Shown here one piece after another: positions 15,805-23,341 of a stretch of 39,088 nucleotides of DNA. The position numbers were made by a program, and so were the translations under genes. Numbering within the stretch: position 1 is the stretch's first letter; the number at the start of each line of letters is the position of its first letter. The notes under the pieces were generated by a model. That model ran no database searches. It saw only the letters and a list, made by a program, of their open reading frames with translations, and was not told where the DNA came from. Source of the stretch: Actinomycetota bacterium (GTDB lineage Bacteria; Actinomycetota; Humimicrobiia; Humimicrobiales; Humimicrobiaceae); assembly GCA_012837825.1 (NCBI GenBank), contig DUQM01000069.1:1-39088 (forward strand), written 5' to 3'.

Positions 15805-16452
15805 TTACTTGATGCCAAGAAGGCTTTTTGCAACTTTTACTCCGTCAGGCGCAGTTGCGCCATATCCGTCCGCTTCTATTGAATCTGCAAACTCTTGGTT
15901 TATCGGAGAACCTCCTATTATGACTTTGACTTTGTCCCTTAATTTTTCCTTCTTTAATCCTTCAATAACATTCTTCTGTTCCATTGCCGTTGTGGTTAAC
16001 AGAGCGCTCATTGCAAGTATGTCCGGCTTGTGCTCCCTGACTGCATCAAGGAAAGCTTCAGATTTAACATTTATACCAAGATCTATTACCTCAAATCCAG
16101 CTGCATAAAGCAGCGTTGCGACCATACCTTTTCCAATTGAATGTATATCGCCAAAAACTGTTCCGATTATCACTTTTCCAAGAGAACCGGATTTTTTTCC
16201 CTGTTTCTGTACTTCTTCAGTAATGACAGGTATTGCTTTCTTCAGAACTTCTGCAGCGCATACGAGATCCGGCAGAAAATAATTTCCTTTTTCGAACCCT
16301 TCCCCGATTTCTCTTATGGCATCGGTCAGTACTTTTGCCGCTTCCATCGGATCCACTTCCCGGGATATGGCTTCCCTTGCTGCTTCCTCAGCATTATCGA
16401 TATCAAAATCCAAAACAATATATTTAAGTTTTTCGAGAGCTGTTTCTGACAA
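15805..16452 (-). CDS. corrinoid protein (MttC/MtgC-like)
   Basis: The 215-residue protein carries cobalamin between methyltransferases. It has the N-terminal four-helix cap (about 1-85, with PMEAAKVLTDAIREIGEGFEKG) and a C-terminal Rossmann B12 domain. The cobalt-ligand motif is GDIHSIGKGM with Asp102, His104 and Gly107, followed by MSALLTTT and IGGSPINQEFA. The start is TTG at 16452, chosen because AAGGAGGG stands five bases before it. It directly precedes the MttB-like gene, the usual pairing. No methylcobalamin:tetrahydrofolate methyltransferase or RamA-type reactivase is seen in the window, so those must lie elsewhere. Confidence 0.92.
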   Translation of the reverse strand: MSETALEKLKYIVLDFDIDNAEEAAREAISREVDPMEAAKVLTDAIREIGEGFEKGNYFLPDLVCAAEVLKKAIPVITEEVQKQGKKSGSLGKVIIGTVFGDIHSIGKGMVATLLYAAGFEVIDLGINVKSEAFLDAVREHKPDILAMSALLTTTAMEQKNVIEGLKKEKLRDKVKVIIGGSPINQEFADSIEADGYGATAPDGVKVAKSLLGIK

Positions 16453-16588
16453 TTTTCCCTCCTTATGAAAATTTATGACATATAAAATGTTTAAAATATA
16501 AGTCCGTCAAAACAATCATCACGGAAGCATATACTGCCATAATAGAGTTAATGCATTAAAAATATTGCTGCATTCATTAATAAAAAAA

Positions 16589-17641
16589 TCATTTATCTTT
16601 TGCAAAAGATACAGATTCCCTCTCAACGATAGATGTAGGCACAATTATAGTCTTGTCCTTAACCTCTCTTCCTTCAATAATATCAACAAGCAGATTCATG
16701 GCTATTTTTCCCATAACTCTTTTCTGCTGCTTTAATGTTGTAAGAAGCGGCTTTGTAAACTGTGAAAATAATATATTATCAAAACCCATAACCGATATGT
16801 CTTCCGGAACTTTAAACCCCTCTTCAGACAAGGCTCTGAGAATACCATAGGCAAAAACATCTGCTGCAGTTAGAAAAGCAGTCGGCAGTTTTCCTTTTTT
16901 TAGAAAATCTTTTACAATCCTATAGCTGGAAGCTGTTTCATTAAGCCTCATGTCCTCACTCATCAGCACAAAATCCGGGTCAAAATCTATACCGTTCTTT
17001 TTTAGACCTGAAAGATATCCTTCATATCTCTGCCTTACTGTTGTCTGATTGCCCAGGCTGAAAGTAACATAGCAGATTTTCTTATGATTATAGCTGCACA
17101 GATAATTGACACAGTTCTCAACCGCTGCAACATTATCAATTACAACAGTCGGTATTTCGCTGTCGCCCAAAGTTTTATCAATGACAACAATCGGGATGTT
17201 TCTGTCATATATCTTTTTTATAAATTCATAATTATCAAAACCGGAGAAAAATATCAGCCCGTCTATAAAAGAATCAAGAAGCCTGTTAACTATCTTAACT
17301 TCTTCCCGAAAATCGAAATTGGTGCATCCCAGTATCATTGTATAATCTCTCTGTCTTGCTATTTCTTCTATTCCATATATGACCTGGGAGAAAAAGGAAG
17401 AACTGATATCAGGAAGAATTAAGCCTATGGTCCTGGTGCTCTTTATTCTAAGTCCCCTGGCAATAATATTGGGCCTGTAATTAAGTTTTTTAATGGCATC
17501 AAGAACTTTTTCTTTTGTATCTTCAGCAACAAATCTGGTTTCATTGATTACATTTGAAACTGTGGAAATCGCTACTCCGGCTTCGCTGGCAATATCTTTT
17601 ATTGAGGCAACTCCGGATTTTCTTTTCTGGGAATCCTTCAT
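16589..17641 (-). CDS. LacI-family transcriptional regulator
   Basis: The 350-residue product has an N-terminal LacI helix-turn-helix (ASIKDIASEAGVAISTVSNVI, about residues 13-33) and hinge helix (NYRPNIIARGLR), followed by a periplasmic-binding-protein-like effector domain (TIGLILPDISSSFF through PTSIVERESV). It therefore should repress or activate in response to a sugar or sugar phosphate. It stands first in the run regulator-corrinoid protein-methyltransferase, upstream of the rhamnose-type importer. A CG-centred palindrome lies 12 bases before its start, which suggests autoregulation, and similar elements lie at the importer promoter. The ligand is not known. Confidence 0.93.
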   Translation of the reverse strand: MKDSQKRKSGVASIKDIASEAGVAISTVSNVINETRFVAEDTKEKVLDAIKKLNYRPNIIARGLRIKSTRTIGLILPDISSSFFSQVIYGIEEIARQRDYTMILGCTNFDFREEVKIVNRLLDSFIDGLIFFSGFDNYEFIKKIYDRNIPIVVIDKTLGDSEIPTVVIDNVAAVENCVNYLCSYNHKKICYVTFSLGNQTTVRQRYEGYLSGLKKNGIDFDPDFVLMSEDMRLNETASSYRIVKDFLKKGKLPTAFLTAADVFAYGILRALSEEGFKVPEDISVMGFDNILFSQFTKPLLTTLKQQKRVMGKIAMNLLVDIIEGREVKDKTIIVPTSIVERESVSFAKDK

Positions 17642-17652
17642 AAATAATCATA

Positions 17653-17664
17653 AAAAACGTTTTT
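17653..17664. promoter_or_regulatory. candidate LacI-family operator (AAAAACGTTTTT)
   Basis: A perfect 12-base palindrome centred on CG lies 12 bases upstream of the LacI-family start codon. Its position and form fit an autoregulatory operator. The half-site ATAAAAACG recurs near 14171-14179 in the importer promoter region. AT-rich palindromes arise by chance in this base composition, so binding needs proof. Confidence 0.45.
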
Positions 17665-17689
17665 ATAATATATGGAAATTATAATATAA

Positions 17690-17750
17690 AAATCAAAAAA
17701 ACAAAAAGACTTCTTAAAATATATTGGAAAGACTCATATTTTAAGAAGTC
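17690..17750 (-). terminator. intrinsic terminator of the aldolase-SorC operon
   Basis: Perfect 15-base arms at 17708-17722 and 17736-17750 enclose a 13-base loop, followed in the minus-strand transcript by a long U-rich tract (roughly 17690-17707). The upstream arm lies inside the last codons of the SorC-family gene, and the stop falls at the edge of the loop. The stem is AT-rich but long, and the tail is excellent. It should insulate this operon from the LacI-family gene downstream. Confidence 0.85.
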
Positions 17751-18678
17751 CTGAAGCTGCCCCGCTATCTGTTACAAGTATGTTAACATACTTGCCGCGC
17801 ATGGCTGCAAGAACAGCTTCCGCCTTTGATTCTCCTCCGGCCACTCCTATCAGGTAGGGAATCTTCAAAATATCATCAGTTGATATTGTTATCATCTTGC
17901 TATCAATGCTTTTATCTACAATATTTCCGTTGATATCAATAAAATGGGAAAATACGTCACCAACTGCCGACTGGTTTTTCAGTTTTTTAAGCTCTTCTTC
18001 ATTAATGCTGCCTGTTTCAACAAGAGTGGATGTCGTTTTCTTTGATATGGCTCCTATCCCAACGAGAGCAATACTTATATCCTTAAAAAATTTAAAGGTA
18101 TCCCTTATGGACTGCTCTCTTAAAAGCAGATCTCTGAGATTTTTTGATTCTACGATTGCAGGTGCATATATAAGATGCGGCTCAACATCAAACTTGTCGG
18201 CCAGTCTCCGCGCAATATCCTGACAGTTCAGATTAAGCGCAAGCTGGTGTATGCCTCCTGTTACCTGCACTACTTTAACATTTTTATTGATTTTGCGCGG
18301 AAGATGATTTATTACTTCATTTACAGTAGTTCCCCAGGCTATTCCAATTACATCACGATTTTTTATGATTTCCATCAGATATCCGGCAGTAGCCTGGCCC
18401 ATCTTTACCTTGAGTTCTTTGTCCGAAAGACCGTTATTATCTATTACTATTGCTCTTTTCAATCCGAAAGTTTTTTCAAGCTTGTCTTCCAGATCCGTTA
18501 TGCCGGACATTGAATCATTTATAGTGATCTGAACAATACCTGCTTCAAGAGCACGTTTTAAAATCCTGTTTACCTGATATTTAGATACTTTAATTCTTTG
18601 TGCAATTTCATCTTGAGTCAATCTATCTTTATAGTAAAGAGTAGCTACTTTTACCATTAATTTAAAATCATAAGCCAT
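17734..18678 (-). CDS. SorC/DeoR-type sugar-binding transcriptional regulator
   Basis: The 314-residue product has an N-terminal helix-turn-helix (KVATLYYKDRLTQDEIAQR, then KVSKYQVNRILKRALEAGIV, about 10-50) and a C-terminal sugar-phosphate-binding domain of the SorC type (VIGIAWGTTVNEVINHLP, VQVTGGIHQLALN, IALVGIGAI, GVAGGESKAEAVLAAMRG). Such regulators sense phosphorylated sugars and form tetramers. It is the last gene of the aldolase/transketolase operon, so the effector is probably an intermediate of that pathway. The ATG lacks a strong ribosome site. The 122-base gap upstream contains an imperfect dyad at 18761-18780. Confidence 0.92.
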   Translation of the reverse strand: MAYDFKLMVKVATLYYKDRLTQDEIAQRIKVSKYQVNRILKRALEAGIVQITINDSMSGITDLEDKLEKTFGLKRAIVIDNNGLSDKELKVKMGQATAGYLMEIIKNRDVIGIAWGTTVNEVINHLPRKINKNVKVVQVTGGIHQLALNLNCQDIARRLADKFDVEPHLIYAPAIVESKNLRDLLLREQSIRDTFKFFKDISIALVGIGAISKKTTSTLVETGSINEEELKKLKNQSAVGDVFSHFIDINGNIVDKSIDSKMITISTDDILKIPYLIGVAGGESKAEAVLAAMRGKYVNILVTDSGAASGLLKI

Positions 18679-18800
18679 TTTTATCTAATCATCCGAACAT
18701 ACTTAAATAATCAATATAAATGCAACATCGGTAAAATCTTCAATTTTTTATTTTAAAATCTTGTTGTCTAAAGATAGCAATTTCATATAACCAATGTTTT

Positions 18801-19247
18801 CTAAAGTTTTTCAAGCTCGGATATTTTCTCTACTTTTCTTGAAGACCTTCCTGCAACAAATTCAAGGTCAAGCCATATTTTTAAAAGTTCCTGTGCCGTA
18901 TTTTTACCTGTAACAAGAGCGCCGAATGCAGCCATGTTGCAATTATTTGAGAGTATGGATCTCTGTGTGGAATAAAGGTCATGGCACACTGCTGCTCTGA
19001 TGCCGTCAAATTTATTTGCGCATATTGCCATTCCTATACCTGTACCACACACGAGAATCCCTCTTTCATAATTACCATTCTGCACTTCCAGAGTAACAGT
19101 TTTGGCAATATCAGGATAGTCTACAGGATCTGTTGAAAAAACACCGAAATCTTTAAATTCTATGCCTTTTTCCTTTAAAACTTCTATAAGAGCATTTTTC
19201 ATATCTATAACTTCCGCCTGATGATCGCAACCTATTGCAACTTTCAT
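18801..19247 (-). CDS. RpiB/LacAB-family sugar-phosphate isomerase, variant active site
   Basis: The 148-residue product is full-length for the family. It has GCDH (6-9), the catalytic Cys67 in CGTGIG (67-72), ANKFDGIRAAVCHD and C-terminal FVAGRSSRKVEKI. In E. coli RpiB the segment after YSA contains QHND, whose His99 helps open the sugar ring. Here the corresponding segment is ILSNN, so the histidine is replaced by Ser100. The enzyme may therefore act on a substrate other than ribose 5-phosphate, as related tetrulose and hexose phosphate isomerases do. The ATG has TTGGAGGA upstream. It lies between the transketolase and SorC genes. Confidence 0.85.
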   Translation of the reverse strand: MKVAIGCDHQAEVIDMKNALIEVLKEKGIEFKDFGVFSTDPVDYPDIAKTVTLEVQNGNYERGILVCGTGIGMAICANKFDGIRAAVCHDLYSTQRSILSNNCNMAAFGALVTGKNTAQELLKIWLDLEFVAGRSSRKVEKISELEKL

Positions 19248-19300
19248 TTTTCCTCCAATATTAATTTTATCTATAATATTTTACCCGAATCAAAACTTAT

Positions 19301-20284
19301 TTATGATTCTTTTGCAAAATCAGCTACCTGTAAAGCAATTTTTTCAGGGGTCAGATTATAATAGTCAAGACATTCTTCATAACTGCCGACTACTGCAAAT
19401 TTATCGGGAGTTCCTATAAATTTCATTTTTACAGGATTGTTTCTGACAACCACTTCTGCAACTGCTGCACCGAGACCATTTATTATAGAATGTTCTTCTA
19501 CTGTAACTATCTTTTTGGTTTTCTTTGCAGAATCAATAACAGCTTCTTCATCTATAGGTTTTAAGGTGCTCATGTTTATAACTCTTGCTTTTATTCCTTT
19601 TGTTTCAAGCATTGAAGCAGCAACAAGAGCATTCAGGGTCATAGTGCCCGTAGCAATTATTGTAATATCACCCTCATCTTTTAATACATTTGCCTTGCCC
19701 GGAATAAGTTTGTGTTCGTCATCAAATATTCTTCTGGCTTTTATTCTAGACACTCTTATATAGACGGGTCCTTCAATTTCAGATGCAACTTTTGCCACCT
19801 GCCTGTATTCGCTTCCGTCTGCAGGATTTAATATTGTCAGATTCGGAAGACTCCTGAGCACCCCTGCATCTTCAAGAACAACATGTGTAGGCCCGAGTGC
19901 ACTTACTGAAAATCCGCTGTTGTTGCCGATGATGTTTACATTTAAATTGGTTTTGCACACGTCATCACGAACCTGCTCAAAACATCTGTAAGATACAAAG
20001 GGAACATATCCTGCTATAAAAGGTATTTTTCCGCAGGTAGCCATCCCTGCAGCTTCGCCCATGCCATTCTGTTCTGCAATTCCGAATTCAAAATGTCTTT
20101 CCGGAAAATTTTTGTTAAAAGGACCGCCTGAAGCTCCAAGCGAGGAGTCTACAGATACAAATACAACATCTTTATTGGATTTTCCAAGCTCAACCAGAGC
20201 TTCTGCAAGTATTTTTCTTGGATCCTCCATGACGGCTTCGTCATTTATGTCATTAAAAATCAGGTTTTTATAATTACTTTTCAA
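19301..20284 (-). CDS. transketolase, C-terminal subunit
   Basis: The 327-residue product is the pyrimidine-binding and C-terminal part of a split transketolase. It has FEFGIAEQNGMGEAAGMA with the conserved Glu71 that activates thiamine diphosphate, then LGPTHVVLEDAGVLRSLPN and the C-terminal domain (ATGTMTLNALVAASMLETKGIKARVINMSTLKPID). The start is TTG at 20284, overlapping the end of the N-terminal subunit gene by 11 bases, with AGGGAGGAG ten bases upstream. The two subunits form one active site. Context suggests transfer of a two-carbon ketol unit in a dedicated sugar pathway rather than the central pentose pathway. Confidence 0.92.
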   Translation of the reverse strand: MKSNYKNLIFNDINDEAVMEDPRKILAEALVELGKSNKDVVFVSVDSSLGASGGPFNKNFPERHFEFGIAEQNGMGEAAGMATCGKIPFIAGYVPFVSYRCFEQVRDDVCKTNLNVNIIGNNSGFSVSALGPTHVVLEDAGVLRSLPNLTILNPADGSEYRQVAKVASEIEGPVYIRVSRIKARRIFDDEHKLIPGKANVLKDEGDITIIATGTMTLNALVAASMLETKGIKARVINMSTLKPIDEEAVIDSAKKTKKIVTVEEHSIINGLGAAVAEVVVRNNPVKMKFIGTPDKFAVVGSYEECLDYYNLTPEKIALQVADFAKES

Positions 20285-21143
20285 CTCTTACCAACTCCTC
20301 CCTACAGCTGTTTTCAACATTTTCTATAGCCCCATCTACTTCATTTTCCTTAAAATGCCAGTGATGAAACTCAAATTTTCTTTCCGCAAAAGACAGGCCC
20401 TTGCATTTTATAGTGTCCGCAATTATTGCCGATGGTTTGCCCTTTACAAAAGGTACGCTTGAAAGAGCATCATAGATCTGATTAAAATCATGTCCATCTA
20501 TAGTTCGCACCGTCCAGCCAAATGCTTTGTACTTTTCTTCAAGAACACTTGTGTCCATGATCTTAGCCGTTTCGCCATTGACTTGCAGCCCGTTTCTGTC
20601 AACTATTACAATCAGATTGTCAAGCTTGTGATGTCCGGCCGACATTATTGCTTCCCATAAGCTTCCTTCTGCGCTTTCACCGTCGCCAAGCATGACAAAC
20701 ACCCTGAAAGGTATATTATCCATTTTTGCTATATGCGCCATCCCCTGTCCTACAGAAAGGCCGTGGCCAAGTGAACCTGTGGGGAATTCTATGCCCGGAA
20801 GAGCTTTTTCATCCGGATGCATGGGAATTTTTGTATTAAATGAGTTATATGTCCAGAGCACTTCCTCATCAAAATAGCCCTGATCTGCAAGAGTAGTATA
20901 AAGCGCCATGCATTTGTGGCCGGCAGACAGAATAAATCTGTCCCTTTTTTCCCATTTGGGTTCATTAGGTTTGTGGTTCAATACCTTGTTGTAAAGAACA
21001 GTCATAATATCAAGGCTTGAGAAAGCCCCGCCGATATGTGCCTCCCCAAGACGCATCATCTTAAGAATGTTCTTTCTGCATTTGTAAGATCTTTCTGTAA
21101 GCTGTTTTATTTCAGCTCTATCCAGAACAACTGTCATAATCAT
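20274..21143 (-). CDS. transketolase, N-terminal subunit
   Basis: The 289-residue product is the pyrophosphate-binding half of a split transketolase. It shows HIGGAFSSLDIMTVLY (36-51), DRFILSAGHKCMALY (68-82), GSLGHGLSVGQGMA and the thiamine diphosphate-Mg motif starting GDGESAEGSLWEA (153 on) and ending near DRNGLQ. The ATG at 21143 follows AAAGGTAAGG; a second in-frame ATG at 21137 is possible. It overlaps the C-subunit gene by 11 bases. A 105-base gap separates it from the upstream PHP gene, without an obvious terminator. Confidence 0.93.
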   Translation of the reverse strand: MIMTVVLDRAEIKQLTERSYKCRKNILKMMRLGEAHIGGAFSSLDIMTVLYNKVLNHKPNEPKWEKRDRFILSAGHKCMALYTTLADQGYFDEEVLWTYNSFNTKIPMHPDEKALPGIEFPTGSLGHGLSVGQGMAHIAKMDNIPFRVFVMLGDGESAEGSLWEAIMSAGHHKLDNLIVIVDRNGLQVNGETAKIMDTSVLEEKYKAFGWTVRTIDGHDFNQIYDALSSVPFVKGKPSAIIADTIKCKGLSFAERKFEFHHWHFKENEVDGAIENVENSCREELVRVEK

Positions 21144-21248
21144 CCTTACCTTTGTTAATAATTAATAAATACTATATAAATATTTTGTCAAATATAAATA
21201 TAAGCATGTTTTGAAATGCCGGACTTATATTTTATCTAAATATGTGAT

Positions 21249-22256
21249 TTAATAAAAGATTTTTACAAATTCTTTATAGGAAATGCCGGCTTCCCCCATC
21301 ATTCTGGGATTTTTAACTCCTTTTTTGCCATCATTATGATAATCCGAGCCTCCTGTAAAAAACCTGACTTTTCCGCCGAATATTTCTTCAACTTCTTTTT
21401 TTATTTCACCGGGACTCATGCTTCCTTTGTACGAAGTCTTGTCATAGGTATAGGTTGACTCAATTCCGTCCAGGCCGGCATCAATGAGCCTGCATATATA
21501 GTCATATCTTGTCATTTTCCCGGATTCTTTTGAAGCAACGGATTCGTCAATTAAATAAGGGTGTGCAAGAACCGCTATTCCGCCGGCATCTTTTATGATT
21601 TTTATTGCATCTGCCGGATTTATTTTCTCCCTCTTTATGTTAAAGACCGGATTGTCCCTTACCATGATTTTTGCATCCTGCCAGGTGGGAGCAAATCCTT
21701 TTTTTGCCATTGTTTCAAAAATAAGCTTCTTTTCTACTTCCTCTGGTTTTCTTGTCCTTGCCTGATTATTTTCATCCCTGTACTGAAGGATGTCCAGATC
21801 AAAGTCTATTTCATATCCATTTTCGCTTAAAATTATACAGAGTTTTCTGTATGCATCGGATTTCGATTTCTTCGCTCTAAGGGATTCATTTATTATGGCT
21901 CTGTTTTCCCAGTCACATTTATAGCCAAGAATATGCACATCATCAACATTGGTATCACAGGAAAATTCATAGCCAAGGACAAGGTCAACATTATTTTCTT
22001 TTGCAAAGATTACAGAGAATATTTTTTTACCATTCTCATCTTCTATGAAAAGAGGGGGAGTAATATCGTGATCTGTGATTGCAACCGCCTTCATATTTGC
22101 TTCTTTTGCTTTCAAGATAAATTCAAGGGGTGTATCGTTTCCATCCGATCTGTCTGTGTGACAGTGCAGATCGCATTCATATCGGACTATGTCTGTGTTT
22201 TCATAAGATTTATTCTTTTCCTGAGAATTTTTCTTATTTTTTAAATACTCTTTCAT
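21249..22256 (-). CDS. PHP-domain phosphoesterase
   Basis: The 335-residue product has the polymerase-and-histidinol-phosphatase metal-dependent domain: YECDLHCHTDRSDG (His31, His33, Asp38), ITDHD (60-64, with Asp62 and His63), AVLAHPYL, and a late GGSDYHNDGK. The first 25 residues are a Lys/Asn-rich extension. It most resembles the YciV/TrpH group, which hydrolyses 3',5'-bisphosphates and RNA ends, but related PHP enzymes act on sugar phosphates. Its ATG overlaps the aldolase stop as ATGA, so production is coupled to the aldolase. From that I infer a phosphatase role in the same pathway, perhaps removing a dead-end phosphorylated metabolite. Confidence 0.82.
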   Translation of the reverse strand: MKEYLKNKKNSQEKNKSYENTDIVRYECDLHCHTDRSDGNDTPLEFILKAKEANMKAVAITDHDITPPLFIEDENGKKIFSVIFAKENNVDLVLGYEFSCDTNVDDVHILGYKCDWENRAIINESLRAKKSKSDAYRKLCIILSENGYEIDFDLDILQYRDENNQARTRKPEEVEKKLIFETMAKKGFAPTWQDAKIMVRDNPVFNIKREKINPADAIKIIKDAGGIAVLAHPYLIDESVASKESGKMTRYDYICRLIDAGLDGIESTYTYDKTSYKGSMSPGEIKKEVEEIFGGKVRFFTGGSDYHNDGKKGVKNPRMMGEAGISYKEFVKIFY

Positions 22257-23128
22257 TTAAAACCTCTATCCCGCAAACATTTATTAGTGCTTCCGAACCT
22301 GTCCATATAATTCATAATAAGTTTTTTAGTATTTTCATATGCAATACCTATTGCTTTTATGGGTTCATACTCATTCCCGCTGCTATTTATATACTCTTTA
22401 AAGCCGTCAAGATATGCATGCTTGATTTCGGTGGAAATATTCATTTTCGCCGGATTTAAAGAAACAATTCTTTTAAAGTCTTCTTCAGGAAGGTCGGAAC
22501 CTCCATGAATTACAATGGGAAAAACGGCTATTTTCATTATTTTTTCAAGCCTGTCAAAATCAAGCGTGACTTTCCCTTTATACAGACCGTGCTGAGTTCC
22601 TATTGCAACAGCAAGGCTGTCCACACCTGAAAGCTCTTTAAATTCCAAAATTTTATCAGGATCCGTCAGTTGTACATTGCCGTCGTCTACAATTATATGT
22701 TCTTCTACTCCTCCAATATGACCAAGCTCACCTTCAACGCTTACATTGTTTTCGTGAGCAATTTCAACTATTTCTCTTGTAAATCTTATATTCTCCTCAA
22801 AAGGCTTTGAAGAACCGTCTACCATTACAGCACTCCATCCGTTATTGATGCAGTTTCTGATTATTTCCGGATCAGTACCATGGTCAAGCATCATTGCAAC
22901 GTCTACTCCGGCTTCATCTGCCAGAAATTTTGCTGTATTTGACAAAACCTTATACCCTAACTGTAAAATAGTTTTTTGTGAAGTCTGAATAATCAGAGGA
23001 GATTTTTTGGCAATTGCAGCATCTATTGCAGCTTTCATTGTGGTCACATCTATAATGTTAAAAGCCCCTACCACATAATTTTTGTGCATTGTGTCCTGCA
23101 ACATTTTCACCGTGTTTACATAAGTCAT
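22253..23128 (-). CDS. class II fructose/tagatose-bisphosphate aldolase family protein
   Basis: The 291-residue product is a zinc-dependent aldolase: AFNIIDVTTMKAAIDAA (22-38), MLDHGTD with Asp82/His83, VEGELGHIGG (131-140), GTQHGLYKG with His180, and VIHGGSDLP with His208. Length and motifs fit the FbaA/GatY/KbaY group that makes or cleaves ketose 1,6-bisphosphates to DHAP and an aldehyde. The ATG follows AGAAGGA. It is the first gene of the operon with PHP protein, split transketolase, RpiB-like isomerase and a SorC regulator, so a special ketose-phosphate substrate is likelier than glycolytic fructose bisphosphate. Confidence 0.9.
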   Translation of the reverse strand: MTYVNTVKMLQDTMHKNYVVGAFNIIDVTTMKAAIDAAIAKKSPLIIQTSQKTILQLGYKVLSNTAKFLADEAGVDVAMMLDHGTDPEIIRNCINNGWSAVMVDGSSKPFEENIRFTREIVEIAHENNVSVEGELGHIGGVEEHIIVDDGNVQLTDPDKILEFKELSGVDSLAVAIGTQHGLYKGKVTLDFDRLEKIMKIAVFPIVIHGGSDLPEEDFKRIVSLNPAKMNISTEIKHAYLDGFKEYINSSGNEYEPIKAIGIAYENTKKLIMNYMDRFGSTNKCLRDRGFK

Positions 23129-23199
23129 AGAATCCTTCTTTCATTCTGAAATAATCAAAAAGCTTCCATACAGGAGAGTTTCTGATTATTATATGCAAC

Positions 23200-23219
23200 T
23201 TATTGCATTAACGCAATAA
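23200..23219. promoter_or_regulatory. candidate operator dyad upstream of aldolase operon
   Basis: Perfect 7-base arms TTATTGC and GCAATAA flank a 6-base centre, about 75 bases before the aldolase start. Its position upstream of the first gene fits an operator for the SorC-family regulator encoded at the end of the operon. A nearby ATGCAAC (23193-23199) also occurs upstream of the regulator gene at 18720-18726. Confidence 0.4.
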
Positions 23220-23233
23220 TATTCGAAATATTA
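23217..23233. promoter_or_regulatory. second candidate operator dyad (TAATATT-CGA-AATATTA)
   Basis: Perfect 7-base arms around CGA overlap the end of the TTATTGC dyad. Two abutting palindromes in one promoter region suggest cooperative binding by a multimeric regulator. The sequence is AT-rich, which lowers its significance. Confidence 0.33.
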
Positions 23234-23341
23234 TTTTTAATTTTTAAATAATTTAAAAATTTTCATAATAGTGTTAATATTTTGTCTTGCTTGATTTGAT
23301 TAAAATAATCTTTATCTGGTTCCTTAGAGGTCAGTAAAAAT

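Noticed and set aside
16453-16588. Cobalamin riboswitch before the corrinoid protein gene
   Set aside because: The gap is 136 bases and AT-rich, with no B12-box-like sequence and no clear folded aptamer.
18761-18780. Stem-loop upstream of the SorC-family gene
   Set aside because: The dyad pairs well only as plus-strand RNA with G-U wobbles; in the transcribed minus strand it has mismatches, so an RNA role is unlikely.
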